64,000 nucleotides of DNA from assembly GCA_029204225.1 (NCBI GenBank), contig CM055103.1:22562663-22626662 (forward strand). The letters are read 5' to 3'. The notes beneath the pieces were generated by a model, which saw nothing but the letters and a program-made list of their open reading frames with translations, did no database searches and was not told the origin of the DNA. Each line of letters opens with the position of its first letter. Position 1 is the first letter of the stretch. Positions 1 through 12,005 of this stretch are shown piece by piece. Position numbers and translations under genes: made by a program. This DNA is from Diphasiastrum complanatum. Its lineage: Eukaryota; Streptophyta; Lycopodiopsida; Lycopodiales; Lycopodiaceae.

Positions 1-210
1 ATGTCAGAATGTATGCATCTCTGTAGTCAGTAACTGATAAATCTCTTATTGTTTCGTCTGATCTATTGAATACTTCGATATTGCAATATTCTAAACATCA
101 CTTCACTTTGTAATTGTTTGGCTACGAAATCACTTTAGTACTAATGATTTCAAATTAAGTTGCTGAAAGATCAAACATGTCGACTGTCATGATAGCTTTG
201 TTTGATTTAT
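1..210 (+). repeat. LTR-like dispersed repeat, cut by the window edge
   Basis: The first about 210 bases match the reverse complement of 63301-63460. Shared blocks include the start (a run beginning TGTCAGAATG), a block reading TGTTTGGCTACG and a block near GTTGCTGAAAGAT. The right-hand copy lies inside a stretch with a TATA box, so I read both as parts of one LTR family in opposite orientation. No coding potential is seen. Confidence 0.5.
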
Positions 211-2650
211 GATAGGTGTAATCATGCATAAGGAAGAAGGATATTCCGCTGCGCTCGATTGTTCGTCATAGACTTCAACATGCGTGAAGAGATATTTTAG
301 ACTGTGTAATATTTTGTATACCTCATTGGTTCAAGAATCAACAAAAAAGCAATCCAACTAAATACTAGTTGCAAGAAAAAATATATGAAATGGATTCCAT
401 GGAAGAAATCGCTAGGCACCTAGGCATACATGTTGTGGTTGTAGGATTAAAAAAAAAAGAAAGTCCCATTATATACTTGAGAAATTTTAGAATAAGTGAT
501 CAAATGGAATCGGCTTGATTATACCATTTTAAGCATGGTTTTTCTTGTGAAAGTGCTTTATTTCTTTGGCAATATGGACTTGTCTCAAATACCATTTTAG
601 AACTTTCTCTTGAGTCATGGCAAACTATCTGTGGGGAGATAAAATGCATTGTCTCATTTGGATTGAATTGCAAGATGGAAGACTAAATTTGAGTGATCTA
701 AAATTTCAATGTTGCACAAGATGCTGATAATAAAAAATTATTCTAAATGACAATGATTGTACAATGCAACTTACTTAAAAAAGCTTTTCACTAAAAACCT
801 AGATTTCACCACAAGGCTTAGAATTGAAGAATATTAATGCACTCCACACTTAACAATCTTGAGATTGTTAGCAAGTATTGATGGGAGCAAGAGGCAAGTC
901 ACATAGCAAAATGATGGAAATCTATATGCATACTAAATGATGAGATGTGTGATTATGTTGGCAAGTATTTATGTTTGTAAGTGTTGAGATGTGTGATTAT
1001 GTTTGCAATCTACAACCCACATGCAACTACTAAGACGTGGAATTTTTGCCCAATAAACAAGAAATGTCTTTCAAAAATATGGTTAGAGATTTAATGGTTA
1101 TCACTTGTCTTTTAAGAGATCCCAAGACGTCAAGTATTGGTGATGTATGGACAACATACCCAATCTTTAAGTATTCTCAAAACTTTAGATATTTGCATTG
1201 GCTAAAATTCCAATTGCGTGATTTTGCAAAGTGAGATCTTTTAATAGAATTTTTATATTAGTCATCCAAAGAAGAAAATTGCTTCTTTCTAGTCACAATT
1301 TTTTGTTTCTCATTTACCATCTATGCTAAAGATGTACAAATCCATATTTCAATACATCTACTTTTTACGCTCACAAATTTAGTGATTTACTACCTAGGTT
1401 CATATTCTCACCAACTAAGATTCCTAGCATTCATGTGAATGCTTCGAATCAAGTAGCATTCATGCTAAAAAACTCGCATACAAACCTTTTAAATTCCTAA
1501 TACTTCCAAGACATATGGTTAACACATGACTTGTTAGGCATTTCTAAGTGGCAATCAAGCCCAAGCTCACAAGGTAAGAATCACATAAAAAAGTAGCACA
1601 AAAAAAATAAGGTATATTTACTAGTACACAAAAGGGTTTTCTAGTTAACCAAATTTGTAACTTTAGTCAATCTAATACTTATTATGCATGTGTGGGTATG
1701 CCTATTTTGAGTGATGCCAAAGTCATAGTAGGTCCACACAATAGTTTTTTTTATGTCATTGTTTTAGTTAAAATATTTGACTTAGAGTTGATTGTTTCAA
1801 GATTGGAGTCCGATATTTCCATTTATTTTTTTTCTCGTGTGTCCTCTTGGCTTTGGCTGACTGGATCTAGGTCATGGCCTTAAGAATTAGAGAGGCTTTC
1901 ACCACCAGCCACTTATTTTTCTCTTGTATAACACCATGCTACTTATTGTAGGACTTGCATCTACTTATTTTGCCCGATTGAATAACCCATATGTCGAAAT
2001 AGATACATCTTGCTTACTTAAAAAGAAGAATCTGTCAAAGGTACCCATTACACAATGGAAGGTGCCAGGCACAAAACAATCTACCTGATTCGGCTTTTCA
2101 AAAGTTCTAGGCTCAGCCCCTTTGGGCCTTGCCCAAAAATTCTGAAGATTCTTACGAGGTAGAATGTCCTGTGCCCGGCACCCTCCATAATACATGAAAT
2201 CTGTCTTCATTTTTTTAAGACATTGGTGGCATCTTCCCTAGCAGAATCTCACAAAAGGTACGAGTTTCATTCTACACAACCTTTTGAGTAAGTTTGCATT
2301 GTGTCAACTGTCTGACAAAGAACAAGTAAAAAAGAACTCATGCCCTCTTCCACCAAAAGTAATGTTCCTTTGCCCTCTTATGGGCAGGAACCATGGTGGA
2401 TAGCACGATTTAGAATCACTACAAGTCCTTGTTTTCCACATCTACAAGCAACCTCCTAATTTTAAAATATTATAAGCCAGATTGAAAACCAGCTGTTTCA
2501 ACAGTGTTTTCTTCAGATTGTTGAAAAGTATTGCTCCTAATATTGTGAAGTAACATCAGTGTTTTGTCACAAGGCTTCCAAGTCTATGCAGACAAAGATA
2601 CAGTTGGGGTCTACAGAGCCTAGCCATAGGAGGAGACGAAGACAAAGGAA
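211..2650. other. AT-rich stretch with no supportable gene
   Basis: Only short unrelated open frames occur here, such as 1037-1234 (+) and 1965-2210 (-). None shows a recognisable domain or splice context. The stretch next to 2650 would hold the 3' UTR of the minus-strand neprosin gene, but I see no AATAAA signal close to its stop. Confidence 0.5.
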
Positions 2651-2682
2651 ATAGATTTTGCCACCAAACAGAGCTCTCGCTG

Positions 2683-4854
2683 TTAGCATCCTGTCCCACC
2701 AAAAACGATGTAGGAACCCCAGTCATCATCGTAGTACGTGGCAGCGCTGTAGCAGTTGGGATCGGTGGAAAATTGTCTCAGATCGGTGGCTGCGTAAACA
2801 TTCAGCTGTGTATCAATGTAACCCAACTCGCATTGTGAAGCGGCCTTGGTATTTCCGTCAGTCGGGAAGTAGCCGCTGCCCATTTCCGTCGTGATCTGGG
2901 ATTCATCTGTGCTACTGCTACTGCTACTGCTACTGCTGCTGCCATTGGCGCTGCTACCGCTGGCAGCTGCAGCTGCAGCTGCAGAAAGGCAAACTTCTCC
3001 CCCCCACTGCAGCCAATCTGCTGAATTCTTGAGCGTTGTGAAGAGAATGGCTGGCCAGTAGCCTACCCACTCGCCGTCGATTTGGAGCCACCAAGCTGAT
3101 GGGTCCTGCAAATGTGTCAAGTCATTCATTCATTCGAAATGAATCCGTGCAAGTTGCCACTCTACTGACATTTCAAGTGAGAGATAGAAAAGTACTAGTG
3201 TCTGATTTTTGGCAGTCCCGTACACAGAATTCTTTAACCACGAAAACTGGGAGGAGACCTTTTAAACCAGAAAGTATTCATAGACGGTTCCAATATTATG
3301 ATTTTATTGAAAGTAGAATAGGGTACTGTGGATTGATGTACTCGAGTCTTCTCTCTACCTTGTAGACGAGAAATTTTTTGAAATAAAGGCTTGAATCGGG
3401 GCTAGAGACGCTAGAAATGGCCCCTCCAAGCACCACCCTTGAATTTGTTTGGACGAAACCCGGACATCTCAGGTTATAGCATCCTGAGCTTCTGTAAGAA
3501 TCCGCCTGTTGACAACGCCAATTTTCATACTCAATATCAAACGATGTGTGCAAACAAAACAGAAACAATACAAGTCTAGGTATTGGAGGCAGACACGGAG
3601 AGATATACCGTCCAAAATATAAAAAGGTGTGGGTTTCGGTCGCCGTTAAGAAGCTCATATACCTGTTGAGCCAAAGAAACAGTTACACAAAACCGTTGCT
3701 GCTAATAAGAAATGAACTAAAGGCATTGCTACGAGAAAGTTGACATATTTGTATTCTGTTTTTCATGGCATTTCGCAAAAGGAGAGATAAATCGGTTGCC
3801 TTGTACCTGCCAACCCGCTTCCACAGTGTTAATGTCGTCCTGTGCCCCTGCGCCAACCCACAACTGGGAGAGACTGAAATCTGACGCGGTTGCCACAGAT
3901 GGATCCCAGACACTAAGGTAAGCTTGCGCTCCGGCAAAGTTACCCACGCTCTCTACAATCGCATACTGCACCTCGTCATGCATTTCGCACAAAAGCGCGG
4001 GTTAGCCTGGCGCTTCACTTATAGTCAGCTAAGGATGTCCATTCACTGAATGTAGCAACGAAGACATTACCTGATGACCATCATCAACTGCAGGAGGTTG
4101 TATGCGCATTCTTGTTCGGGAGCCTTTTGTGGAATTTTTTGCATACCCACGTTGTTCTGTCGGATATTTTTTCAGGAAAATGTCTGGCGAATGAAAATCT
4201 CGAGTTTCACAGCAGGCCAGACGATGCACGGGAATGCTACCGTCTGGACATGAGCCGTGTTCCACATGAAAAAGCTGCCATGGCACTAAAGACGGCAATT
4301 CCTTTTCTGTTTTGAAGAGTGCCGATGCTGATTCTGGTAGAGATGGGGCCAGCTGCGCCAGTAAAGCAAATAAATATGCTTAGCAAAGTCGTCGCATCAC
4401 AAATACAAACTGCGCGTCAAGATTTCATTTAAAAAGGCTACGGTACCTACTTGAATCTGGTGGTTTTGGAGACTTGGATGCTTGAGAGAAAGTTGGCGTT
4501 CAATCGGAACACAATCCACTATGCTGCCATCAGAAAGCTGGTTGCGTAGAAGAAAGAGGTCTGAAGTTAGTAATATATGCCGAAAATATGTGCCTAGCCT
4601 ACAAAAGGAGGAAAACGATATTTAGCTTGCTCGATAATATAATGCCGTACATTGAACGACCGCACACGAGGAATATTAACATAGTCGAAGTTTGGATGAA
4701 GCTCATTCGAGGCCGAACCAGGTGTTCGGGCTTGTCCGCTCTTAACATACTGACTGCCGCTTTCGAACGCTCGTACCTTGCCTCCATGAAAAGAGATACA
4801 CGTCGGAAGCAGTGGCAAAAACAACCAGAAGAGCAGCGAACAGACACTGGCCAT
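2683..4854 (-). CDS. Neprosin-domain (DUF239) secreted protein, seven exons, complete
   Basis: Minus-strand exons are 4854-4651, 4537-4451, 4352-4071, 3965-3807, 3662-3609, 3505-3359 and 3105-2683 (stop TAA). Every intron has GT-AG ends and lies between codons, giving 451 residues. The ATG at 4854 was chosen because it opens a signal peptide (MASVC, then a Leu/Phe-rich core); the frame is open further upstream. Residues about 60-180 match the neprosin activation peptide (DGSIVDC, then CPDGSIPVHR). Residues about 190-451 match the neprosin domain: GHQYAIV, FSLSQLWV, EAGWQV, SGCYNL, CPGFVQTN, WVGYWP, WGGEV, MGSGYFP and PNCY. The glutamates of EAGW (E240) and WGGEV (E348) are kept; by position I take them as the glutamate pair of neprosin-type peptidases. 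The family comprises secreted proline-cleaving endopeptidases and many plant homologues of unknown substrate. A poly-Ala and poly-Ser insertion sits at residues 353-376. No frame break is seen. Confidence 0.93.
2917..2990 (-). repeat. Trinucleotide repeats encoding poly-Ser and poly-Ala in the last neprosin exon
   Basis: On the plus strand this is a GCTACT/GCT run followed by a GCAGCT run. On the coding strand it gives ten serines and, before them, seven alanines, directly after the WGGEV motif. The repeat is in frame and the domain resumes after it (MGSGYFP). Confidence 0.85.
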
Positions 4855-5249
4855 GAAGAAGGGTGTTTTCAAGGATAGTAAGTCTTCTTTCCGCCCTGCT
4901 GTTTGCATCAGATGATTCTCATGAAGAACAGTCACCAATGACGGACATTGCAAGAACAGGCAAGGCAGAAGCAAGATAGTGGGCAGTTATGCGGAATCTT
5001 AACGCAGCAAAGCGCCCCTCATACTGCCTTCGCGCTCATAGCTGTATTTTCATACACCATGGTGGCCATTCTTCGTGTTGCCATCGCCATCGCCTCCGTC
5101 ACGGTGAGTAGAGAGAACTGAGAACTCAGCTCGCAAGACAAAAGACGCAACAGTGGTGAGAGATGAGAGTGGTCCGAAGGAGAGGAAGACAAAAGGCCAT
5201 TCAATAACAGGCACGTTGGAATGCATCAGTTTTTTTCCAACGGAGGAGC

Positions 5250-5880
5250 AGGAATGGAGGGAGCCATATAATACGTGAACACTAATAAGTATGGGGGGAG
5301 TCATATAATGAATACTGAGCAGTGAACCCACCTTCACTGTTCACATTACCCACCTCCACATTTTATATGTGAACACTGAGCATGGAGGGACGCATATAGT
5401 ATGTTCACATTACCCACCTTCACTGTTCACATTACCCACCTTCACACAATGTGTGAACACTGAGTGTAGAGGGAGTCATATAATACGTGAACCCACCTTC
5501 ACATTTTAATATGTGAACACTGACTATGGAGGGAGTCATATAATATGTGAACACTGAACACTACCCACCACATTTTAATACGTGAACACTGAGTATAGTG
5601 GACAAAAGGGAAAATGTGAACACTGAACACTGAAGGTGGGTAGTCTTCATTCTTCAGGACTGGAGGGAATCATATAATATGTGAACACTGAACACTGAAC
5701 AGGAGTCATATAATATGTGACCACTGAACACTGAAGGTGGGTAGTCTTCAATCTTCAGGACTAGAGGGAGTCATATAATATGTGAAACTGAACACTGAAC
5801 ACTGAGCAGTCATATAATGCGTGAACACTGAGTATAGTGAGCAAAAGGGAAAATGTGAAGGTGGGTAGCGGGCATTGGGA
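5250..5880. repeat. Minisatellite-like imperfect repeat field upstream of the neprosin gene
   Basis: About 0.6 kb is built from shuffled copies of a few words: GGGAGTCATATAATATGTG, GAACACTGA, GAAGGTGGGTAGTC and the complement-like CCCACCTTCAC. The CATATAAT and GTGAACACTGA words recur around ten times, partly in both orientations. It begins about 400 bp upstream of the neprosin ATG, so it could lie in the promoter region. I see no protein coding in it. Confidence 0.8.
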
Positions 5881-8335
5881 GTCGCATTGAATATATATAA
5901 ATTATTTTTGGGCCAGGAGAAACCCACCCGAGGTGATCTACTACGTCTACGAATAATGAAGACCACGAGAATCGTACACATTATTATACTCTTATCCCTC
6001 AGATTTTAAATGCAGTGGATGATAGAAAGAAACGCATGCACATTCTGTTGCAAAGGGTGTCACATGTGATGTTTATAATATGGTGGGATAGTCGTCCGGA
6101 CCTTTTTGCATTGTCCCAAGCAACATATGACATTCCATATGGTATATTCTATAAAGTCCAATAGAGTTGCCCCACATGGCGTGATGATGTATGACACATA
6201 AATGATTTCTTATAATTTAAGCTTACCAACTATTATAGTATATACAAAAAATGTATCTCAATAGAGTTCAAGAGCTTGAGAGGGGGTCGGCCCGCCATAT
6301 TTGGGAGACCTCTTTGTGGTGTCCTTCCAATTTCTTGCATTTTTTTTAGTTGTCGGTTTGCATCTCAAATCTTTTGTCGACAAAATTTTGGATATTTATG
6401 TTAATAAACTATTTTATCAACTCAATAAACCTATGAAACCCAAGTTTTAGAAGGATCTACCTAGTTTAGTACACACCAATTTTCTCCATATGACAAACAT
6501 AAAATTTCCTGCATTTAAAAAACATTGTTGATTTTTTAGAGTCAACTTCCTGTAAGTTTTCAATGAAATCGGTTTTTGGATAAATCTAGATGTCGGTTCC
6601 ATTTCTATACTTTGCCTTGCTTTTCCAAAAATTCAAGCAAAGGTATATTTGAGTAGTACATACAAGCAAAGGTATATTCAAAAGACATTGATGATGTGAG
6701 GACCTAAGCTCCATAGGGGGTTAAGAGAACATGGAATCATTGAGTAAATGAATGTAGCTATTTTTTTTCAGAGTTTTTGGAGGATTGAGGAACAATTGTT
6801 ATGGCATTATTTCACACAATTAAGTTGTTTAGTTAAAACTATATCGGTACTAAGAAGTAAAAGTACAATGAAAACCTAGAATCGTTTGATAACCAAATGA
6901 GCTACATTGAGCAATTTCCAAGTGTTTCTAGGTGAAGATAACAAACTAAAACAACAAAAAGCATCCTCACTATAGGAAAACCTCAACAATGGAATAATGA
7001 AATATATGTTGTATGATATAATGGAACAATGAAATATATGTTGCATGATATAATATTCATACTAAGTTTTTCTCTAAAACTAAGGCTCACTAAAGAGGAC
7101 TAATACAAGTTTTGCAATCTAGGATAACCCATCTTCAAATAAACAAGCTAATAGAATACATTCCAACCATTGTGTATCTAATCTGTAGGATCCACATTAT
7201 ATTTTGAAAGTCCAAGCTTCAACAACCATAGAATCAATCTATATAGAATTCCATAGGCAAGCAATCAGCCCCCAAGGTTGTCTTTTTTAAGGCTACAAAG
7301 TGCTTTGAATGATTCATTTTTAAGAAGTACTAGGCAGGCTGCATCTTCAACACTGCGACCATTTCTAAATGTACCAAACTCTTCCAAATGTCCTTTTTCA
7401 ATGGTCTTAGATTGAAATAAGTGGAAAGGACGATAAAAATGCAAAAAAATTAAGAAATTAAAAAGAGAAAAATGATGAGCAAAAGTCAGAAAACTTATCA
7501 GATCAGAAAAAAAAAAAAAAAGGAACGTATTTTCAAGAATGAATTTTTGAGAGAAAAATGATCCAAAAATTATAATTAAGACTAGATTTTGATTCAAACA
7601 TTATATGAACCTTTGCTAACCTCCCAAATGTCACATCCTACTCAGATCTATCTAAATTGAGTTGGGCAAAGGTCTGTTTGCAACAAAAGCACCAGTTTTT
7701 GAGTCAAGACAAGAATTCAGCTTTATGTTACTTCAAAAACCTTCGTCGAGCACGATGGAGTCATTATGAACCTTTATCGATCTTACAAATGGATTTAGAA
7801 TATCAAAATTAGGTTGGTTGAAGGTTGAAACCAGGAAAAAACTCATTAAATACAGTACCTAGGCGAAAGTTCAAGTTAGACGAGGGTTGAAGATCCAAAG
7901 AACCTTCGTCGAGCTACACCATTGATCAGACACCTTCACCAAGAATTCTGGAAGCTATTTTCACAGTCCTGAATATGTCTGTCAATTTTTGTCCAAAACC
8001 GAACAACCAAACTAGCACTTTGTCTCATGGACCCTCCAAGTTTGCCTATACAATGGGGATCCACACCATTGCTTTCTCAAATAAAATTTGTATGGAGTAT
8101 ATTAGTATGGCCTTCGACACATGGGATGAGACCAAGGCCAAATTTTATATTACCTATTAGGGAGTAGTGCACAAGGTGCAAAGGCCGCCCTTGCTACAAT
8201 AGGCATCATTTCTAGACCAAGGGCCAATCCTTCCCACAAAGCGGCCTATTACGTACCATAATGATACGCCCCTTCGTGATGGCCTCGCAAGGGTCAAGGA
8301 CACAGGTCTGGCATTATCTACATGCTTTAGTGACA
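5881..8335. other. Non-coding, AT-rich stretch
   Basis: No ORF here has a recognisable domain or codon-like composition; 7265-7597 (-) is Phe-rich because it reads poly-T. The phrase AACCTTCGTCGAGC occurs twice (near 7738 and 7903), hinting at degraded repeat DNA. Confidence 0.4.
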
Positions 8336-8339
8336 TGCA

Positions 8340-8670
8340 TCACCATCCTAAGTGGTCACATGTCGCAAGCAGGAATGTGCTTGATGAGACCCAATATGCT
8401 ATGCCTATATACTGGTGGGACTTCCCTTATGCCATTCACTCAATCTACCCGGGAGTTGGTGGATGGAGAGCATGTGTAGTAGCCAGGATGTATCTCCAGG
8501 CCAGGAGATGTGTGCTAGGGAGAGCCGAGGGTGATGGCTAGTGGTATGGGAAGCTGGTTATCGTCAAAGGCTTGACTAGGCATGTGTATGTCGAGCTCCA
8601 GTGCATGGGGGTGGGTCAACAGTGACCCTACGGATGGGCAGATACAATGCATTGTCACTGGATGGTAATT
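8340..8670 (+). repeat. Dispersed repeat, copy 1 (second copy at 12584-12925)
   Basis: This stretch aligns in the same orientation with 12584-12925. Shared anchors include TATGCTATGCCTATATA, GTTGGTGGATGGAGAGCA, GATGTGTGCTAGGGAGAGCC and GATACAATGCATTGTCACT. Both copies hold short open frames with no recognisable domain. It is probably a fragment of a transposable element. Confidence 0.75.
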
Positions 8671-9487
8671 ATTGCGGTTTTAATTCTCTTTTGGGAATGT
8701 AGTTGTTTTGGTTTCCACAACCTTTGTCTCAAGGGAGTTCTTGCATGGGTTATGTGTATTTGTTGAAAAGTAAAGTTTGGTTAGTTAAAACCTGTTTAGT
8801 TTTTCATTATTAGTCTTCCTTTTCAAACACCTAGGCTTAACCTTTCAAAAGCTTGTTTGATTTTTCTTAGAAAAATGTATACTTTCTAAAAACCTCTAAG
8901 CTTGTGTTGTTTTTAGCCTTTTGAAAACCTCTAATGCTTTGAAGAAAAAAGTCTTTTAAACTTGTTTTTGCAAGGAAGCTATGTAAACTTAGAGTTTAAT
9001 CTGTTTTTAAATCCCTCATCTCTTCTTAATCATCTCTATTTTTATTTTTTTTTATGTTAAAATAAACTAATTAATTTAAAAAAAATGTGCAGTTGCCCTA
9101 GCCTGATGTTGGCCCACACGTAGGACCTTGCATTGGCCATGTTGGGCCGCGCAATCCACGGGGGGAGGGGGGGTGGATGCGCCTCCCCATAGCCTCGTTG
9201 CTTGTTTAAAAGCTTTTTTTGAAAGCTTGGCTAAAGGTTAAACTCTAAGTTGAGAGAAGAAAACTCATTCTACAAATTGATAACCAAATAAGCTTAAAAG
9301 ATCAAATCAAGCATGTCCTTGCTTGTTTGTCCATGTAGGTCGTACGGTTCTCCCCCTTCTCTCTGTACCTGCAAATCTCCAAGCTCTTGGGGTGGAGATT
9401 AGGTACGTAGGAGGCAGGAGTGGGAGTGGAACCAAAACTGTTGGAGGGTTTGCGGATATTGAGGCAACCCTAACCATAGTTAATAAG
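8671..9487. other. Non-coding stretch between repeats
   Basis: AT-rich sequence with TTT/AAA runs, a short GC-rich patch around 9150-9190, and no ORF I can support. Confidence 0.4.
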
Positions 9488-9860
9488 TGAGAGGGATTTG
9501 GCACCCTACGTGTTTAAGTCCAACCCGATAATCACATAGTTATTTGATTAGTTAGAAATTAATATAAGGACTTTAGGTCTTTAAGTTAGAATAAAAAGGG
9601 CTCATCCCAATTTTTGAATCTCAAATAATAAGGGAGGTAGAGATTGGCCAATAGGATTTGAGGCCAAAGCCCTAAAATCCACTATATATAGTGGTGGATT
9701 TGAGTTATTTTGTACATTCACTTTTCATGTCAATAAAGTAGGTGAATCCTCTTTCAAATGGATATGGAATGTCCTTACTCTTCTTCTTTCCTTCTCCATC
9801 TCTCATGTTTTCTGTGAATTTGCTAATTGTTGGATCTGATGCTTGTTGGAGTTTATCTTC
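9488..9860 (+). repeat. LTR-like repeat, left copy
   Basis: It aligns in direct orientation with 15213-15625. Shared stretches include ATTTGGCAC, AGTCCAACCCGATAATCACA, GAGGGAGGTAG, TTGGCCAATAGG and CCATCTCTCATGTTTTCT. Both copies start with TGA and carry a TATA-like word. A perfect 16-bp palindrome centred on TATATA lies at 9679-9694. The pair could be the two LTRs of a roughly 6 kb element, but I find no clear primer-binding site after this copy because a microsatellite starts there. Confidence 0.55.
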
Positions 9861-9870
9861 ATTATACTTG

Positions 9871-10013
<143 letters not shown>

Positions 10014-10108
10014 AGTAGTGTTAATGGATCGTAGTGTTATTGGTTAGTGTTAGATGAAGCATGTGCTTGATTATTAATTATGCTATTGCTCTCATGTGAA
10101 CGAATCTC

Positions 10109-10489
10109 ATGACAACATGTTCATCCTCTTCATCTCCTTTGATGCATGGTAGAACTAGTTACATTGTTTTGCATCATTTTGTTGTTGGAGTTGTACTAAT
10201 ATTCTTGGCTGGTTTTGCTGATGGAAATGAAGCTAATAAAGGCTCATTATATCACTCATTCATGGTCAAATCATCAAGTGATGATGACATCTTGAGGCAA
10301 GATGGAGATGGAGGCTCATTCATGGATTTTCATGGTGGAGACATATCAAGAAAGGACAAATATGGAGGAGACATGCAAGCAAATGATTATCACTCACATT
10401 TATTGTTTGGTTGCTGTTATTTTCCAAAGATATCAAAGGTGCAAGCATGGAGGAATTCATTCAGTGTGATTCTATGTTGGTTTTTGTAA
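10109..10489 (+). CDS. Hypothetical small secreted-like protein (126 aa), duplicated nearby
   Basis: The frame opens with ATG and has a hydrophobic segment at residues about 19-36, resembling a signal peptide or membrane anchor. A polar, Gly/Asp-rich stretch follows, with SLYHSFMVKSSS, ILRQDGDGGSFMDF and GGDIS. A second copy of the polar region lies at 12348-12542 with the same frame. I do not recognise a family. The shared reading frame between the copies is the main support that this was once coding; transcription cannot be judged here. Confidence 0.4.
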   Translation: MTTCSSSSSPLMHGRTSYIVLHHFVVGVVLIFLAGFADGNEANKGSLYHSFMVKSSSDDDILRQDGDGGSFMDFHGGDISRKDKYGGDMQANDYHSHLLFGCCYFPKISKVQAWRNSFSVILCWFL

Positions 10490-10528
10490 AATTGATGTAA
10501 GAAATAGTGAAGCATCCAATGTGGACAT

Positions 10529-11188
10529 TGTGAGAAATTGTCAACTAGTTTGAAATTTATCATGTTAAGTCTATTTGGCAAGTTTGATGCCAATATGCAG
10601 TTTTATCTTAGAGATAGACTTTATAAAGTTAATAAGTCCTAAGAATAGTGGATTTACTATTTTTGACACTTAGGCAAGTTGATAAGGTCAAATTTAAACC
10701 TACTCTAATTGGTTAGTAGAGATGCATTGAATCTAGTCATGCTAGATATAGGGTTTGGAAGAGATCTAGAACCTTCCATAAGTTGATAAGCTTGTGTAAG
10801 AGAATCCAAATAGGACAAGATGTTGTTATAAATAGGCATACAAGTGTGAGAAAATTTCTCTCTCTCCTTTTTCTCTATTCATTCTTTTGGAAGATATTTC
10901 TTTGGGTTCTACATCCATTTTTTACATATTTGTGATGATATAGTGGATTCTTGTGTATAGAATGCTATTTTTCTTATATATATGAGTTCCCATGTATGAG
11001 TACTGTTGTAGTACGGAAATTGTACGGACATGAACAATAAATTCTCTTACATAAGTGATTTTGACAAGTTCTAATTGAGTTTTCATCTTCTATGTGTAGT
11101 TGATGCATGATTTCTACATTTGTAATGATGCTACTAAGCCAAAGATCAAAGGGCATAATTAGGTCTTTGTGATCTAATTTTCTTCACA
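10529..11188 (+). repeat. Copia-type 5' LTR
   Basis: The 660-bp LTR starts TGTGAGAAATTG and ends CTTCACA. It carries a TATA box (TATAAATA, 10827-10834) and is followed at once by a primer-binding site. A related 644-bp LTR is at 33957-34600. Inverted fragments of the same LTR family are at 12003-12337 and 34601-34913. Confidence 0.85.
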
Positions 11189-11200
11189 TGGTATCAGAGC
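11189..11200 (+). other. Primer-binding site for initiator tRNA-Met
   Basis: TGGTATCAGAGC directly abuts the LTR end. It is the usual plant copia/gypsy primer site complementary to the 3' end of initiator tRNA-Met. Confidence 0.85.
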
Positions 11201-11820
11201 TTTGCTTCAGGCTATATTTGGAGGAGCAGCCAATTTTAGTGAGTGATTTGGAGGAGCAGCCAATTCTAGTGAGTGATTTGGAGGTGTCACCAATTCTAGA
11301 GCATGCTAGAGTGATTCCTAATCAAAATCAAGCATTTTCAAGTGTAGATTGGGGGGTTTTTGTAATCCAAATCTCAATTTAGGTCAAAATACTTGTATTA
11401 GGCCATTTTCCTTCCATAATTGTTGGATTGTGGTGATTTCTAGTGCGTAAGAAAGGGTTACATCATTCTTCAAAATTCTATATCAAGTTTCTAGCTTTTG
11501 CATGTAGAATTTTTATGAATAAATTTGTGTACTTTTGTGGAAACCCTAAAATTGATTGGATCTCTTTTGTTTGAAGTTGCTGGACTTTTCAAGAGTGTGT
11601 TTCAATCTTAGAAAGTGCAAAAGTTCATGATATTGTAGGCTGATCATGTTGTGATCAAGTGTCATCAATTCCATGTGTTGGATTTCCTAGTTTTTGTGCA
11701 AGAAAGAGACTTGAGAGGATCCATATCTTTGTGATTTCTTCTTGGATTCATCTATTGATTTTCAAGAGAGTTCTTAAGTGCATTGGAATAGGTTGAAAGA
11801 GAAGATCAAATCATTGCAAC

Positions 11821-12005
11821 ATGGCTACAAATGGAGGCTTCATTTTGGAGAGCAATGATAGGCTTAATGGATATTGTTGTAGGTGTGGAGGAGAGAAATT
11901 TGGCACCTCAAGAACAATTGAGATATGATAAGAGGGCAAAGAAATTTTCACACATTATCAAGATGAATGTGACTACTGAACTTCTCAAGGAAGTTGGTAA
12001 GTGCA
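11821..12005 (+). pseudogene. Copia gag remnant
   Basis: After the LTR and leader, an ATG at 11821 opens a gag-like start (MATNGGFI, then LNG). The frame then shifts, and a parallel frame continues with YDKRAKKFSHIIKMNV, typical of the gag region of Ty1/copia elements. It stops where the inverted LTR fragment begins. Protease, integrase, RT and RNase H are all missing. Confidence 0.55.

Noticed and set aside
4588-4878. Plus-strand ORF opposite neprosin exon 1
   Set aside because: Shadow frame of the minus-strand gene, whose exons, signal peptide and splice sites explain the region.
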